From Streptacidiphilus sp. P02-A3a (GTDB lineage: Bacteria; Actinomycetota; Actinomycetes; Streptomycetales; Streptomycetaceae), in assembly GCF_014084105.1 (NCBI RefSeq), contig NZ_CP048289.1:6829922-6893921 (forward strand): 64,000 nucleotides of DNA, given 5' to 3'. Made by a program: the position numbers and the translations under genes. Shown here piece after piece: positions 15,675-24,105 of this stretch. The notes under the pieces were generated by a model. It was not told the origin of the DNA, searched no databases, and saw only the letters and a program-made list of their open reading frames with translations. The stretch's first letter is position 1; each line of letters starts with the position of its first letter.

Positions 15675-16658
15675 TCAGTCGCCCGCTGCGGCGAGCCGCT
15701 CCCGCTCCAGCTCCGCGGCGGGGACGATCCCGGCCACCCGGGGCGGGGCGGTGGGCTCCAGCAGCCGGCTGGGCTCACCGTCGACGCCGACCGGGACGTC
15801 GCCGTCCAGGGTGATCCGGCGGACGACGCGCGGCAGGTCGCCGTAGTCGTTGACGGCGTAGTGCTGGGTGGCCCGGTTGTCCCAGATCGCCACGTCGCCG
15901 ACCGTCCACTGCCAGCGGACGACGTTCTCCGGGCGCTCGATGAACCGCTGGAACAGCGCGATCAGGGCGGTGCTGTCCTCGGTGGACAGCCCGACGATGC
16001 GCTGGGTGAAGGCCCCGAGCAGCAGCGTGCGCTCGCCGGTCTCCGGGTGGACGCGCACCAGCGGGTGCTCGGTCTTGAACGCGGTGGAGATGAACACCTG
16101 CCGGAACAGGGCCGCCACCTCCTTGTTGTCGGCCAGGTCCTCGCGCAGGCCCAGCCGCGCGGCGTAGTCGAAGTCGTTGGTGTGGACCGCGCGCAGGCCC
16201 TCGGCCAGGCGCTTCAGCGGCTCCGGCAGGGCCTGGTAGGCGGCCGCGGTGTTGGCCCAGATGGTGTGGCCGCCGTAGGGCGGAATCTCCACCGCGCGCA
16301 GGATGGACGCCTTGGGGTAGGCGGGCACGAAGGTGACGTCGGTGTGCCAGTTGTTGGCCCGGGCGCCCTTGGTGGCATCGAGTTCGAAGATGTAGCGGCC
16401 GTCGGCGGAGGGCACGGTGGGGTGCGACACCGGGTCGCCCAGCAGCCGGGCGAACGCCTCGTGGGCGGTGTCGTCCAGGTGCCGCTGCTCCCGGAAGAAC
16501 AGGACCTTGTGCTCGTGCAGGGCGGCGCGCAGCGCCTCGACGGTGGTCGGCGGCAGGTCGGCGTCGAGCGTGACGTCGTGCACGACCGCGCCGATGCGGC
16601 CCGCGACCTTGGTGACGTTCAACTGGACCGCTGCGGACTGATCGACGGTGACGGACAT
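15675..16658 (-). CDS. AtsK/TauD-like 2-oxoglutarate-dependent dioxygenase
   Basis: The 327-aa protein has the TauD/TfdA fold signatures: an iron-binding HxD in [10 protein letters not shown], the companion region [20 protein letters not shown], and the distal part [14 protein letters not shown] with the second His and an Arg soon after. [22 protein letters not shown] and the following helix resemble AtsK, the alkylsulfatase-type dioxygenase that cleaves sulfate esters to aldehyde and sulfate using 2-oxoglutarate and oxygen; TauD proper acts on taurine. The neighbouring alkylsulfatase and the cysteine leader support a sulfate-ester or sulfonate role. ATG 16658 has GAGGAG upstream. Confidence 0.8.
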   Translation of the reverse strand: MSVTVDQSAAVQLNVTKVAGRIGAVVHDVTLDADLPPTTVEALRAALHEHKVLFFREQRHLDDTAHEAFARLLGDPVSHPTVPSADGRYIFELDATKGARANNWHTDVTFVPAYPKASILRAVEIPPYGGHTIWANTAAAYQALPEPLKRLAEGLRAVHTNDFDYAARLGLREDLADNKEVAALFRQVFISTAFKTEHPLVRVHPETGERTLLLGAFTQRIVGLSTEDSTALIALFQRFIERPENVVRWQWTVGDVAIWDNRATQHYAVNDYGDLPRVVRRITLDGDVPVGVDGEPSRLLEPTAPPRVAGIVPAAELERERLAAAGD

Positions 16659-17163
16659 GGTGGCTCCTCTACGGTAATTGCAACCGCTGCGGAAGAAACT
16701 CCGGCAGCCATGGGCAACGGGCACGGATGCGAGACGGCGCGTCGGGACGGACCGACTGCGGCCGAGGGGTGGCGTGCGGGATCGCGGGTCGGCCGGAGAA
16801 CGGCGGCCGACAGGGGTCAGGCGGAGCCGACGCGACCCGCCGCGCCACAGCGGCCCGCGACGGGCGGACGCGGTGCGGCGGGCGGACGTGACCTCGGCAT
16901 GTCCGCAGGTTGCCAGCGGCCGGCGCGCGCAGTCAACGGCCTCCGAGCGGGCCGCGCCGCCGGGCCGTTGCCCTCCGACCACCGAGCCCCAGCCACGGCG
17001 TAGGCTGCGACCTGCGGATTCGTCGGAATTCCGGTCGTCCCGCCGCGACCGGGGGCACCGGGCGCCGCGGCCCAGCATTCATGAGGCTGCAACAATGCGG
17101 GACCGTGTTCGGTTGCCGCGCGGCACACTTCCGAGCACCGCTGTCCCCAGGAGAGGACCACCC
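16659..17163. other. 505-bp divergent intergenic region between dioxygenase and ROK regulator
   Basis: No convincing coding sequence is seen on either strand, and I found no leader peptide like the one at 18485. The heptamer TAATTGC (16675-16681) is the complement of GCAATTA found upstream of the ABC transporter at 18714-18720, and could be a shared site. The control sequences of both divergent genes should lie here, but no clear promoter was recognised. Confidence 0.5.
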
Positions 17164-18423
17164 ATGGCCGACCTCGCCGTGCACGCGCCCGACCCCGCCC
17201 CCGTGCCCGTCGCCCCCGCCGCCTGGCGCGGCGGCGACGGCCGTCGCGAGGCCAACGCCGCCGCCGTGCTGCGGACCGTGCTGGACCACGGCCCGGTGGC
17301 CCGCACCGGCATCGCCCGGCTGTCCGGGCTGAGCGCGGCGGCGGTGTCCCGGCAGGCGGTGCACCTGATCGAGCTCGGCCTGGTGCGTGAGGTGCCGGGT
17401 GCCGCGGCTGCCGGAGCCGTTGGCCGTCCACAGGTCCCGCTGGACCTGGACACCCATGGACCGCTGGTGGCCGGGGTGCACATCGGTGTGCCGTTCAGCT
17501 CGCTGGCGCTGCTGGACCTGCGCGGCCGGGTGGTCGCCCAGCGCACCCTGAGCGGCGGGGTCCGCAGCGGACTGCCACCCGAACTCCGCACGGAGCTGCC
17601 GGAGTTCCTGGCCGAAGCGGCACCCGGACGCCGGGTGCTCGGCCTCGGTGCGATCGCCGGTGGCTGGATCGACCCGCAACGCGGCCTGGCGCTCCGGCAC
17701 GAGCCGCTGGGCTGGCGCGACGTGCCGTTGCAGGCGCAGCTGGAGCAGATCGGCGGGCTGCCGGTGCAGGTGGACAACCACGCCCGGGCCGTCGTCCAGT
17801 CGGAGATGCTGTTCGGTCCGCCGGAGGCGCGGCGCAGCGTGGTCCACCTGTTCGTGGGCTCGGTGGTGGACGCGGCGTTCGGCATCGCCGGGGTGGTCCA
17901 CCAGGGGCCGGGCGCGGCCGCGGGGGATGTCGCCCATCTGCCCACCGGGGACACCGCGACCGTCTGCGGCTGCGGCCGTACCGGCTGCCTGCAGGTCGCC
18001 GCCTCGGATCTGGCCCTGGTCGAACGGGCCCGGTCGGCGGGCCTGTCGGACTGCACGGACGCGTACACGGTGGTGGGCCGGGCGCTGGGCGGCGACGCAC
18101 GGGCGGACGCGCTGCTGCGGGAGCGGCTGCGGCTGGTGGCGCGCGCCGCCGCGCTGCTGGTGGACGCGCTGAATCCGGAGCTGATCCTGCTGACCGAGCC
18201 GTCGGTGGCCGCTTCGGAGAGCTACCTGGCGCTGTTCCGAAGGGAGTTGGCCTCCAGCTCGCGGGTCGCCCGGGAGCCGGAACGGGTCCGCTTCCCGCAC
18301 GCGGGGGTGGACGTGATGCGGGTGGCCGCCGGAACCGCGGTACTGGCCCCGCTGTTCCGCGATCCGCTGCGGTTCCGGATGCCCGCCGGTCCCGTCCGGC
18401 CCGGGTCCGGGTCGGCGAGCTGA
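17164..18423 (+). CDS. ROK-family transcriptional repressor
   Basis: The 419-aa protein has an N-terminal winged helix (ANAAAVLRTVLDHGPVARTG, GLSAAAVSRQAVHLIELGL) and a C-terminal ROK sugar-kinase-like domain with the zinc motif CGCGRTGCLQ and a degenerate nucleotide site. ROK repressors usually sense a sugar or sugar phosphate. Here it sits between an AtsK-like dioxygenase and a peptide-type ABC importer, so it may control uptake of a sulfated compound, possibly a sulfated sugar. ATG 17164 has AGGAGAGGA upstream. The last ~15 residues are proline/glycine-rich and disordered. Confidence 0.8.
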   Translation: MADLAVHAPDPAPVPVAPAAWRGGDGRREANAAAVLRTVLDHGPVARTGIARLSGLSAAAVSRQAVHLIELGLVREVPGAAAAGAVGRPQVPLDLDTHGPLVAGVHIGVPFSSLALLDLRGRVVAQRTLSGGVRSGLPPELRTELPEFLAEAAPGRRVLGLGAIAGGWIDPQRGLALRHEPLGWRDVPLQAQLEQIGGLPVQVDNHARAVVQSEMLFGPPEARRSVVHLFVGSVVDAAFGIAGVVHQGPGAAAGDVAHLPTGDTATVCGCGRTGCLQVAASDLALVERARSAGLSDCTDAYTVVGRALGGDARADALLRERLRLVARAAALLVDALNPELILLTEPSVAASESYLALFRRELASSSRVAREPERVRFPHAGVDVMRVAAGTAVLAPLFRDPLRFRMPAGPVRPGSGSAS

Positions 18424-18447
18424 CCGGCCACCGGCGGTCCGCACGCC

Positions 18448-18478
18448 TTGACAGCATGCCCCGACCGGCTGTCATCAT
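18448..18478 (+). promoter_or_regulatory. Promoter for a leaderless leader-peptide transcript
   Basis: TTGACA (18448-18453) is followed at 17-19 bases by GTCATCAT (18471-18478). A -10 element ending at 18478 would place the transcription start at about 18485, exactly at the GTG of the short leader gene, which has no ribosome site. This predicts a leaderless mRNA. Confidence 0.55.
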
Positions 18479-18484
18479 GGCGGC

Positions 18485-18583
18485 GTGACCAAGGACCGCA
18501 CGCTCGTGACGCGCCGCCATGTCGACCTGTGTCGGCAGGCGAGTGCGATGTGTGCGCTGTCCTGTAGCGCCCGTCGCCGCTGA
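18485..18583 (+). CDS. Cysteine-containing leader peptide (putative attenuator peptide)
   Basis: This 32-codon frame encodes TRRHVDLCRQASAMCALSC near its middle and ends in Arg residues. The (S/T)RRHVDL...R.AS..C pattern matches the short actinomycete peptides often annotated as putative leader peptides upstream of sulfur-assimilation genes. Three Cys codons (all TGT) lie in the second half. Such peptides are thought to act as cysteine-responsive attenuators: ribosome stalling at Cys codons changes folding of the downstream RNA. Here the downstream RNA contains a hairpin with a six-T tract at 18685-18702, then the ABC transporter operon. The function is inferred from family and position; GTG at 18506 is an alternative start. 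Confidence 0.7.
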   Translation: MTKDRTLVTRRHVDLCRQASAMCALSCSARRR

Positions 18584-18684
18584 GGTTCCACCCCGGTACC
18601 CGCACAGCCTCCGCTGTCCGCCCGGCCTGCGCCACCCTTCCCGTGAGCACGCCCCCGTAGGCATGATCTCCGTGCCGTCGTACG

Positions 18685-18702
18685 GTCAGGGCTGACTTTT
18701 TT
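18685..18702 (+). terminator. Putative intrinsic attenuator between leader peptide and ABC operon
   Basis: GTCAG-GG-CTGAC is followed directly by TTTTTT, which is rare in so GC-rich a genome. CCGT and ACGG just upstream can form a competing hairpin that shares bases with the terminator stem. The stem is short, so strength is uncertain. Confidence 0.5.
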
Positions 18703-18755
18703 ACTTACGCAGCGCAATTAAATGCTGCCCACTCCCCTCCGAGGAGCGCCCCGCC

Positions 18756-20342
18756 ATGCCCCGAACCGCGCCCGACTTCCCCACGCTCCCCGCCGGGCCG
18801 ACCCGGAGAGGTGTCCTGGCCGCCGCCGGCGCCGCCGGGGCCCTACTGACACTGACCTCCTGCCGTTCGGCCGTCAGCGCTGCCGCCGCCCCCAGCGGCA
18901 GCAGCGGCTCAGCCAGCCGCGGCGGCACCCTCGCCGTCGGCGTGCAGACCGACTTCGCCCCCGCGCTGCTCTTCGCCCAGAGCAACAACTCGCTGGTCCA
19001 GGGCCTGATCTACGACACCCTCACCCAGTACGACGACAACCTCCGGCCGCAGCCCTCGCTGGCCACCAGCTGGACCGTCTCCCCCGACGGCCGGACGGTC
19101 ACCCTGCAACTGCGGCAGGGCGTCACCTTCCACACCGGGCGGCCGTTCACCGCCGCCGACGTGGTCTTCGCGATCAAGAACCTGACGAACCCGGTGCACG
19201 CGGCCCAGTTGGGCGCCACCGCCGCCGCCGTCACCGGCTTCGACCAGAAGAGCGACCACGAGCTCGTGCTCACTCTCGCCCATCCGGTGAGCAACCTGTT
19301 CGACCTGTTCGAGTTCATGATCATCCAGGATCAGCAGACCCTCGCCGACGCGGTCAGCGGCCAGCGGCTGGTCGGCACCGGGCCCTTCGTCTTCGACTCC
19401 TGGCAGCCGGGCAGCGTCCTCTCGGTCAAGGCCAACAAGAGCTACTGGCAGCCGGACCGCCCCTACCTGGACGCCGTCCAGCTGCGGGTCATCCCGGAGG
19501 CGGACTCGCTGCTCTCCTCGCTGCGCTCCGGCCAGACCCAGCTCAGCTTCTCGCTCCAGGGCCAGCAGGTGGCCACCCTCAAGAGCGACACCCGGTTCGG
19601 GATCACCGAGTACAAGCAGGGCGCCGGCGACCTCTACCTGGGTGTCACCACCACCGTGAAGCCGCTGGACGACAAGACCGTGCGGCAGGCCCTGGCCTGG
19701 GCCGTGGACCGGGACCGGGTGGTCAGCGAACTGCTCGGCGGCTACGGCCAGGCCACCGCCGCTCCCTGGCCGCAGAACTCCCCCGCGTACACCACCGGCG
19801 CGGCCCAGCACTACAGCTACAACCCGGGCAAGGCACGGCAGTTGCTCCAGTCCGTCGGCGCCACCGGCCTCGATCTGCCGCTGCTGGTGCCCAGCACGCT
19901 GACGTCGCTGGCCGAACTGGTCCAGTACGACCTGGCCCAGGTCGGGGTGCGGACCACCCTGCGGACGGTGGACCCGGTCACCGCGCAACAGGACCTGATC
20001 GCCCAGTCAATGCCCGCCCTGTGGGTGCAGGCGCACAGCTTCGCCCAGCTCCACCCGGCGACGCTGGCGGTCAGCGCCTATCCGTTCAACCAGGCCAAGA
20101 ACACCTCCCGGTTCCGCTCGGCCGAGTACTCCCAGGCCGTGCTCGCCGCCTGGGAGCAGGGCGACCCGAACAGCGCGGCGGCTCGCGCCGCCTACCAGCG
20201 GGTGACCGGCATCCTGCTGGACGAGGCGTTCATCATCGAGCTGGCGGTCGAGCCCAGCCTCCAGGTGAACACGACCGGCCTGAGCGGCGCGACCCTCAAC
20301 CGGTTCGGGTACCTGCATGCCCAGAACGCCACCCTGGCCTGA
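18756..20342 (+). CDS. ABC transporter substrate-binding lipoprotein, peptide/nickel family (SBP family 5)
   Basis: The 528-aa protein has twin arginines (TRRGVLAAAG) and a lipobox (LTLTSC), so it is an exported lipoprotein, possibly Tat-dependent. The mature part shows family-5 landmarks: GGTLAVGVQTDFAPALL, LATSWTVSPDGRTVTLQLR, VTFHTGRPFTAADVVFAI and a C-terminal domain with VRQALAWAVDRDRVV. Family 5 proteins bind di/oligopeptides, glutathione, nickel or glycosides. The cysteine leader upstream and the sulfatase downstream suggest a sulfur-containing ligand such as a thiol peptide or an organosulfate; this is inference. ATG 18756 has GAGGAG. Confidence 0.85.
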   Translation: MPRTAPDFPTLPAGPTRRGVLAAAGAAGALLTLTSCRSAVSAAAAPSGSSGSASRGGTLAVGVQTDFAPALLFAQSNNSLVQGLIYDTLTQYDDNLRPQPSLATSWTVSPDGRTVTLQLRQGVTFHTGRPFTAADVVFAIKNLTNPVHAAQLGATAAAVTGFDQKSDHELVLTLAHPVSNLFDLFEFMIIQDQQTLADAVSGQRLVGTGPFVFDSWQPGSVLSVKANKSYWQPDRPYLDAVQLRVIPEADSLLSSLRSGQTQLSFSLQGQQVATLKSDTRFGITEYKQGAGDLYLGVTTTVKPLDDKTVRQALAWAVDRDRVVSELLGGYGQATAAPWPQNSPAYTTGAAQHYSYNPGKARQLLQSVGATGLDLPLLVPSTLTSLAELVQYDLAQVGVRTTLRTVDPVTAQQDLIAQSMPALWVQAHSFAQLHPATLAVSAYPFNQAKNTSRFRSAEYSQAVLAAWEQGDPNSAAARAAYQRVTGILLDEAFIIELAVEPSLQVNTTGLSGATLNRFGYLHAQNATLA

Positions 20343-20345
20343 CCG

Positions 20346-21290
20346 ATGAGCCGATACCTCGCGAAACGCATCCCCTCCGCGCTGCTCGTACTCGTCCTGG
20401 CCTCGTTCGCGGTGTTCCTGATCCTGCGGCTGGTCCCCGGCGACCCGGCGGCGTCGCTGGCGGGTTCCGACGCCTCACCGCAGGCGGTCGGCGCGATCCG
20501 GACCGAGCTGGGGCTGAACCAGCCGCTGACCGTCCAGTACGCGCACTGGATCGGGCACCTGTTGACCGGGAACCTGGGACGCTCCTACGTCATCGGCGGC
20601 CAGGTCTCCACGTTGATCGGCTCGGGACTGTCCGCCACCGCCCAGCTCACCGCCGGGGCGCTGCTGCTGTCCGTGCTGCTCGGGGGCGCGGTCGGGCTGC
20701 TCTGGGCGACCTCCGGCAACCGGGCGGTGCGCACGGTGCTCAGGGTGTTCGCCACCACCGCGCTGGCCGTGCCGCCGTTCGTGACCGGGGTGGTGCTGGT
20801 GCTGCTCTTCGCCGTGTGGCTGCCGGCACTGCCCGCCGGTGGCTACCAGTCCTTCACCACCGCGCCCGACCTGGCGTGGCAGTACCTGCTGCTGCCCGCG
20901 CTGTGCCTGGCGCTGCCCAGCGCGGCCGTACTCGGCCGCTACCTGCGCGACGCCCTGGAGCGCGCGCTGGCCGAGGACTACGTGCGCACCGCCACCGCCC
21001 TCGGCGTCCGGCGGTCGCGCGTGGTGTGGCGGCACGCCCTGCCCAACGCGCTGCCGTCGGTGGTCACCGTGCTCGGCCTCCAGGCCGGCCAACTGCTCAG
21101 CGGCGCGGTGCTGGTGGAGGCCGTGTTCGCCTGGCCGGGACTGGGCCAGCTGGCCCAGCAGGGGGTACTGCACCGTGACTACCCGGTGGTTCAGGACCTG
21201 TTGCTGCTGCTGGTCGCGGCCTTCGTGGCGGTGCAGCTGCTGACCGACCTGGCGTACGCCTGGCTCGACCCGAGGATCCGGTGGCAGTGA
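20346..21290 (+). CDS. ABC transporter permease, DppB type
   Basis: The 314-aa protein has six hydrophobic segments, the DppB N-terminus (MSRYLAKRIPSALLVLVLAS), the LGLNQPLTVQYAHWI periplasmic region typical of DppB/OppB, and the EAA loop with RTATALGVRRSRVVWRHALPNA that contacts the ATPase. It begins three bases after the lipoprotein stop and overlaps the next permease gene, so all are cotranscribed. It forms the membrane channel together with the DppC-type partner. Confidence 0.9.
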   Translation: MSRYLAKRIPSALLVLVLASFAVFLILRLVPGDPAASLAGSDASPQAVGAIRTELGLNQPLTVQYAHWIGHLLTGNLGRSYVIGGQVSTLIGSGLSATAQLTAGALLLSVLLGGAVGLLWATSGNRAVRTVLRVFATTALAVPPFVTGVVLVLLFAVWLPALPAGGYQSFTTAPDLAWQYLLLPALCLALPSAAVLGRYLRDALERALAEDYVRTATALGVRRSRVVWRHALPNALPSVVTVLGLQAGQLLSGAVLVEAVFAWPGLGQLAQQGVLHRDYPVVQDLLLLLVAAFVAVQLLTDLAYAWLDPRIRWQ

Positions 21291-22222
21291 ACCCGAACCC
21301 AGTGAACCCGAACCCGGTGAACCCGAACCCGGAGCCGGCCGTCGCGGCGGCGGCCACCGGTGCGCGGCCCGGCGGCCCCCCGCTGCCCCGGCTGCGTCGG
21401 CTGCGGGCCCGCAGCCCCTACCTCGACGGACTGCTGACCCCCGGCGGCCTGACCGGGCTGGTCATCGTCGTCGGCATCGTGCTGCTCGGACTGTTCGGCC
21501 CGCTGCTGACCTCGGCCGGACCGCTGACCCAGGGCCCGGTCGCCCTCGCCGGAATCGGCACGCCCGGCCACCCGCTGGGCACTGACGACCTGGGCCGGGA
21601 CCTGCTCGCCCGGATCCTCTACGGCATCAGGACCGACCTGCTGATCGCGATCGCCGCGGTACCCCTGGGCGCCGCCGGGGGCGTCCTGCTGGCGCTGGCC
21701 GCGGCCTGGTCGCGGGTGGCCGACGTGCTGGTGCAGCGGGCCTTCGACCTGGTGCTCGCCTTTCCGGGACTGATTCTCGCCCTGGCGGTCACCTCGGTCA
21801 CCGGCCCCGGCAAGCTGCCGGTGATCGGGGTGATCGCGGTCGCCGAGGCCCCCGGATTCGGCCGGGTGCTGCGCGGCGGCATCCTGGTCCAGCGCGAGCG
21901 CGAGTACGCGGTGGCCGCCCGGCTCGGCGGCGCCTCCCGGACCCGGGTCCTGGTCCGCCACGTGCTGCCGAACGCGCTGGACCCGCTGGTGATCCAGGTC
22001 GCGGTGGCGCTGTCGATCTCGGTGTTCATCGAGGGCGGCATGAGCTTCCTCGGCGTCGGGGTGCGTCCGCCGGAACCGTCGCTGGGCAGCATCGTCAGCG
22101 AATCGCTGGAGTACCTGCAACAGGACCCGTCCTTCGCTGTGGTTCCGCTGGTCGTGGTGACCGGCCTGGTGCTGGGGTTCGCGCTGGTCGCCGAAGCCCT
22201 GAACAAGGGAGTCCGCCGTTGA
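21281..22222 (+). CDS. ABC transporter permease, DppC type, with repeated NPNPV N-terminus
   Basis: The 313-aa protein contains the DppC hallmarks HPLGTDDLGRDLLARILYG, six membrane segments and the EAA loop ARLGGASRTRVLVRHVLPNA. GTG 21281 has GAGGATCCG upstream; GTG 21287 overlaps the upstream stop (GTGA) and is also possible. The first ~20 residues consist of a tandem NPNPV repeat encoded by three 15-bp units, each carrying another GTG, so several starts are conceivable. The tail is cytoplasmic and probably not essential for transport. Confidence 0.88.
   Translation: MAVNPNPVNPNPVNPNPEPAVAAAATGARPGGPPLPRLRRLRARSPYLDGLLTPGGLTGLVIVVGIVLLGLFGPLLTSAGPLTQGPVALAGIGTPGHPLGTDDLGRDLLARILYGIRTDLLIAIAAVPLGAAGGVLLALAAAWSRVADVLVQRAFDLVLAFPGLILALAVTSVTGPGKLPVIGVIAVAEAPGFGRVLRGGILVQREREYAVAARLGGASRTRVLVRHVLPNALDPLVIQVAVALSISVFIEGGMSFLGVGVRPPEPSLGSIVSESLEYLQQDPSFAVVPLVVVTGLVLGFALVAEALNKGVRR
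21287..21331 (+). repeat. Three tandem 15-bp units at the 5' end of the permease gene
   Basis: GTGAACCCGAACCC plus A or G is repeated three times in frame, encoding VNPNP x3. Each unit begins with a potential GTG start codon. Confidence 0.92.
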
Positions 22223-24063
22223 GCACGCCACTGCTACAGGTCCGCGACCTGGAGGTGTCCTTCCACGGACCCCGCGGGCCGGTGCCCGCGGTCCAGGGCC
22301 TGGGCTTCGACGTCCCGGCCGGGGAGACGGTCGGCATCGTCGGCGAGTCCGGCTCCGGCAAGTCGACCACGGCCCTGGCCCTGATGGGCATGCTGCCCGG
22401 TACCGGCCGGATCACCGGGGGCCAGGTGCTGCTGGAGGGCAGGGACCTGGTCACCGCCACCCCGGCGGACCTGCGCGACCTGCGCGGACGCCGGGTCTCG
22501 ATGATCTTCCAGGACCCCGTGTCGGCGCTCAACCCGGTGCTGTCCATCGGCCGGCACCTGGACGAGGCGCTGCGCGCGCACGGCACCGGCGACCGCGGCT
22601 CGCGCCGCCGCCGCGCGCTGGAACTGCTCGACCTGGTCGGCATCCCGGATCCGAGCGGGCGGATCGACGACCATCCACACCAGTTCTCCGGCGGCCAGCG
22701 GCAGCGGGTGATGATCGCCCTGGCCCTGGCCAACGAACCGGCCGTGCTGCTCGCCGACGAACCCACCACCGCCCTGGACGCCACCGTGCAGGAGCAGATC
22801 CTCGACCTGCTCGACAAGGTCAACCGGGAGACCGGCACCGCGATCGTACTGATCACCCACAACCTCGGGGTCGTGGCCCGGTCCTGCCGCCGCACCCTGG
22901 TGATGTACGCGGGCCGGATCATCGAGGACGGACCTACCGAGCTGATTCTGACGCATCCTCAGCATCCCTATACCGAGGGCCTCCTGGCCGCAGTACCACG
23001 TATTGACGCACCATCAGGAACGCGACTGCGCGGCGTTCCCGGAATCGCGCCGGATCCGGGGGCGACGCTGTCCGGCTGCTCCTTCGCCGACCGCTGCGGA
23101 TCCGCCGAGGACCTCTGCCGCTCGCAGCGGCCCGAACTGACCGGCCCGCACGGCGGCTCCCGCGCGGCCTGCTGGCGGCCCGGGTCGGCGCCGCTGTCGC
23201 TCACGGCGCCCCGGGCCGCGGCGCCCGGCCCGGTGGCGCCCGGTACGCCGACGCCACCGGCCGACACCGAGCCGCCGTTGCTGGAGGTCCGCGACCTGCG
23301 CAAGAGCTTCGCCCGGCGCGGCCGGGCCCGGCGGCTCGGGCCACTGGTGGCGCTCGACGGCGTCAGCCTGTCCCTGCGCGCCGGGGAGACCCTGGGCGTC
23401 GTCGGCGAGTCGGGGTCGGGCAAGTCGACGCTGGTCCGCACGCTGCTGCGGGTGCACGAGCCGGACGCGGGCAGCGTGCTGCTCCGGGGCCGCGAGGTCA
23501 CCGCGCGCACGCGCGACGACCTGCTGCGCGAGGTGCAGCTGGTGTTCCAGGACCCCTACGCCTCGCTCAACCCGCGCATGACGGCCGGTCAGATCATCGC
23601 CGAACCACTGATCGCCCAGGGCGTCCGACACCGCGGCGAGCGCGAGCACCGCGTCGCCGAGCTGCTGGAGCAGGTGGGTCTGGACCGGTCGGCCGCGGAC
23701 CGCCGACCCGGCGCCTTCTCCGGCGGCCAGCGCCAGCGGATCGGCATCGCCCGGGCCCTGGCGCCCAGGCCCTCGATACTGATCTGCGACGAACCGGTCT
23801 CCGCGCTGGACGTCTCGGTACAGGCCCAGGTGCTCAACCTGCTGCTGGACCTCCAGCGCGACCTGGGTCTGGCCATCGTCTTCATCGCCCACGACCTGGC
23901 CGTGGTGCGCCAGGTCAGCCATCGGATCGCGGTCATGCGGCAGGGCCGGATCGTGGAGACCGGCGACGCCGACCGGCTGGTGACCGCCCCCCGGGAGGAG
24001 TACACCCGAACCCTGCTCGCCGCCGTGCCGACCCTGGCCGCCCACTCCCCCGCCGCCCGCTGA
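22219..24063 (+). CDS. Fused dual ATP-binding protein of the peptide-type ABC importer (DppD-DppF)
   Basis: The 614-aa protein holds two complete ABC ATPase domains. Domain 1 (about 1-300) has Walker A GESGSGKST, signature FSGGQRQRV and Walker B LLADEPTTALD, ending with the family's cysteine-containing C-terminal oligopeptide motif (GCSFADRC). Domain 2 (about 350-610) has GESGSGKST, FSGGQRQRI and LICDEPVSALD. A proline/alanine-rich linker joins them. In most bacteria these are two genes. The start is TTG, overlapping the permease stop (TTGA), with GGGAG upstream. It completes a five-domain importer: lipoprotein, two permeases and two ATPases. Confidence 0.9.
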   Translation: MSTPLLQVRDLEVSFHGPRGPVPAVQGLGFDVPAGETVGIVGESGSGKSTTALALMGMLPGTGRITGGQVLLEGRDLVTATPADLRDLRGRRVSMIFQDPVSALNPVLSIGRHLDEALRAHGTGDRGSRRRRALELLDLVGIPDPSGRIDDHPHQFSGGQRQRVMIALALANEPAVLLADEPTTALDATVQEQILDLLDKVNRETGTAIVLITHNLGVVARSCRRTLVMYAGRIIEDGPTELILTHPQHPYTEGLLAAVPRIDAPSGTRLRGVPGIAPDPGATLSGCSFADRCGSAEDLCRSQRPELTGPHGGSRAACWRPGSAPLSLTAPRAAAPGPVAPGTPTPPADTEPPLLEVRDLRKSFARRGRARRLGPLVALDGVSLSLRAGETLGVVGESGSGKSTLVRTLLRVHEPDAGSVLLRGREVTARTRDDLLREVQLVFQDPYASLNPRMTAGQIIAEPLIAQGVRHRGEREHRVAELLEQVGLDRSAADRRPGAFSGGQRQRIGIARALAPRPSILICDEPVSALDVSVQAQVLNLLLDLQRDLGLAIVFIAHDLAVVRQVSHRIAVMRQGRIVETGDADRLVTAPREEYTRTLLAAVPTLAAHSPAAR

Positions 24064-24105
24064 ACCCCTGCCCGAGCAACGTCCCCCCGAGTAGGGCCGG
24101 GCCGC

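Noticed and set aside
15675..16658. Taurine dioxygenase (tauD) as a specific call
   Set aside because: The region after the HxD motif looks more like AtsK, and no taurine transporter is adjacent, so the substrate is left open.
15675..17078. Extension of the AtsK-like gene to a start near 17078
   Set aside because: The extra ~140 residues are Arg/Ser-rich with no domain, and the ATG at 16658 has a good ribosome site and opens the conserved N-terminus.
18722..21178. An 818-codon frame overlapping the lipoprotein and permease genes
   Set aside because: It is Arg/Pro/Gly-rich and lacks any domain, while the other frame gives clear family-5 binding protein and DppB motifs.
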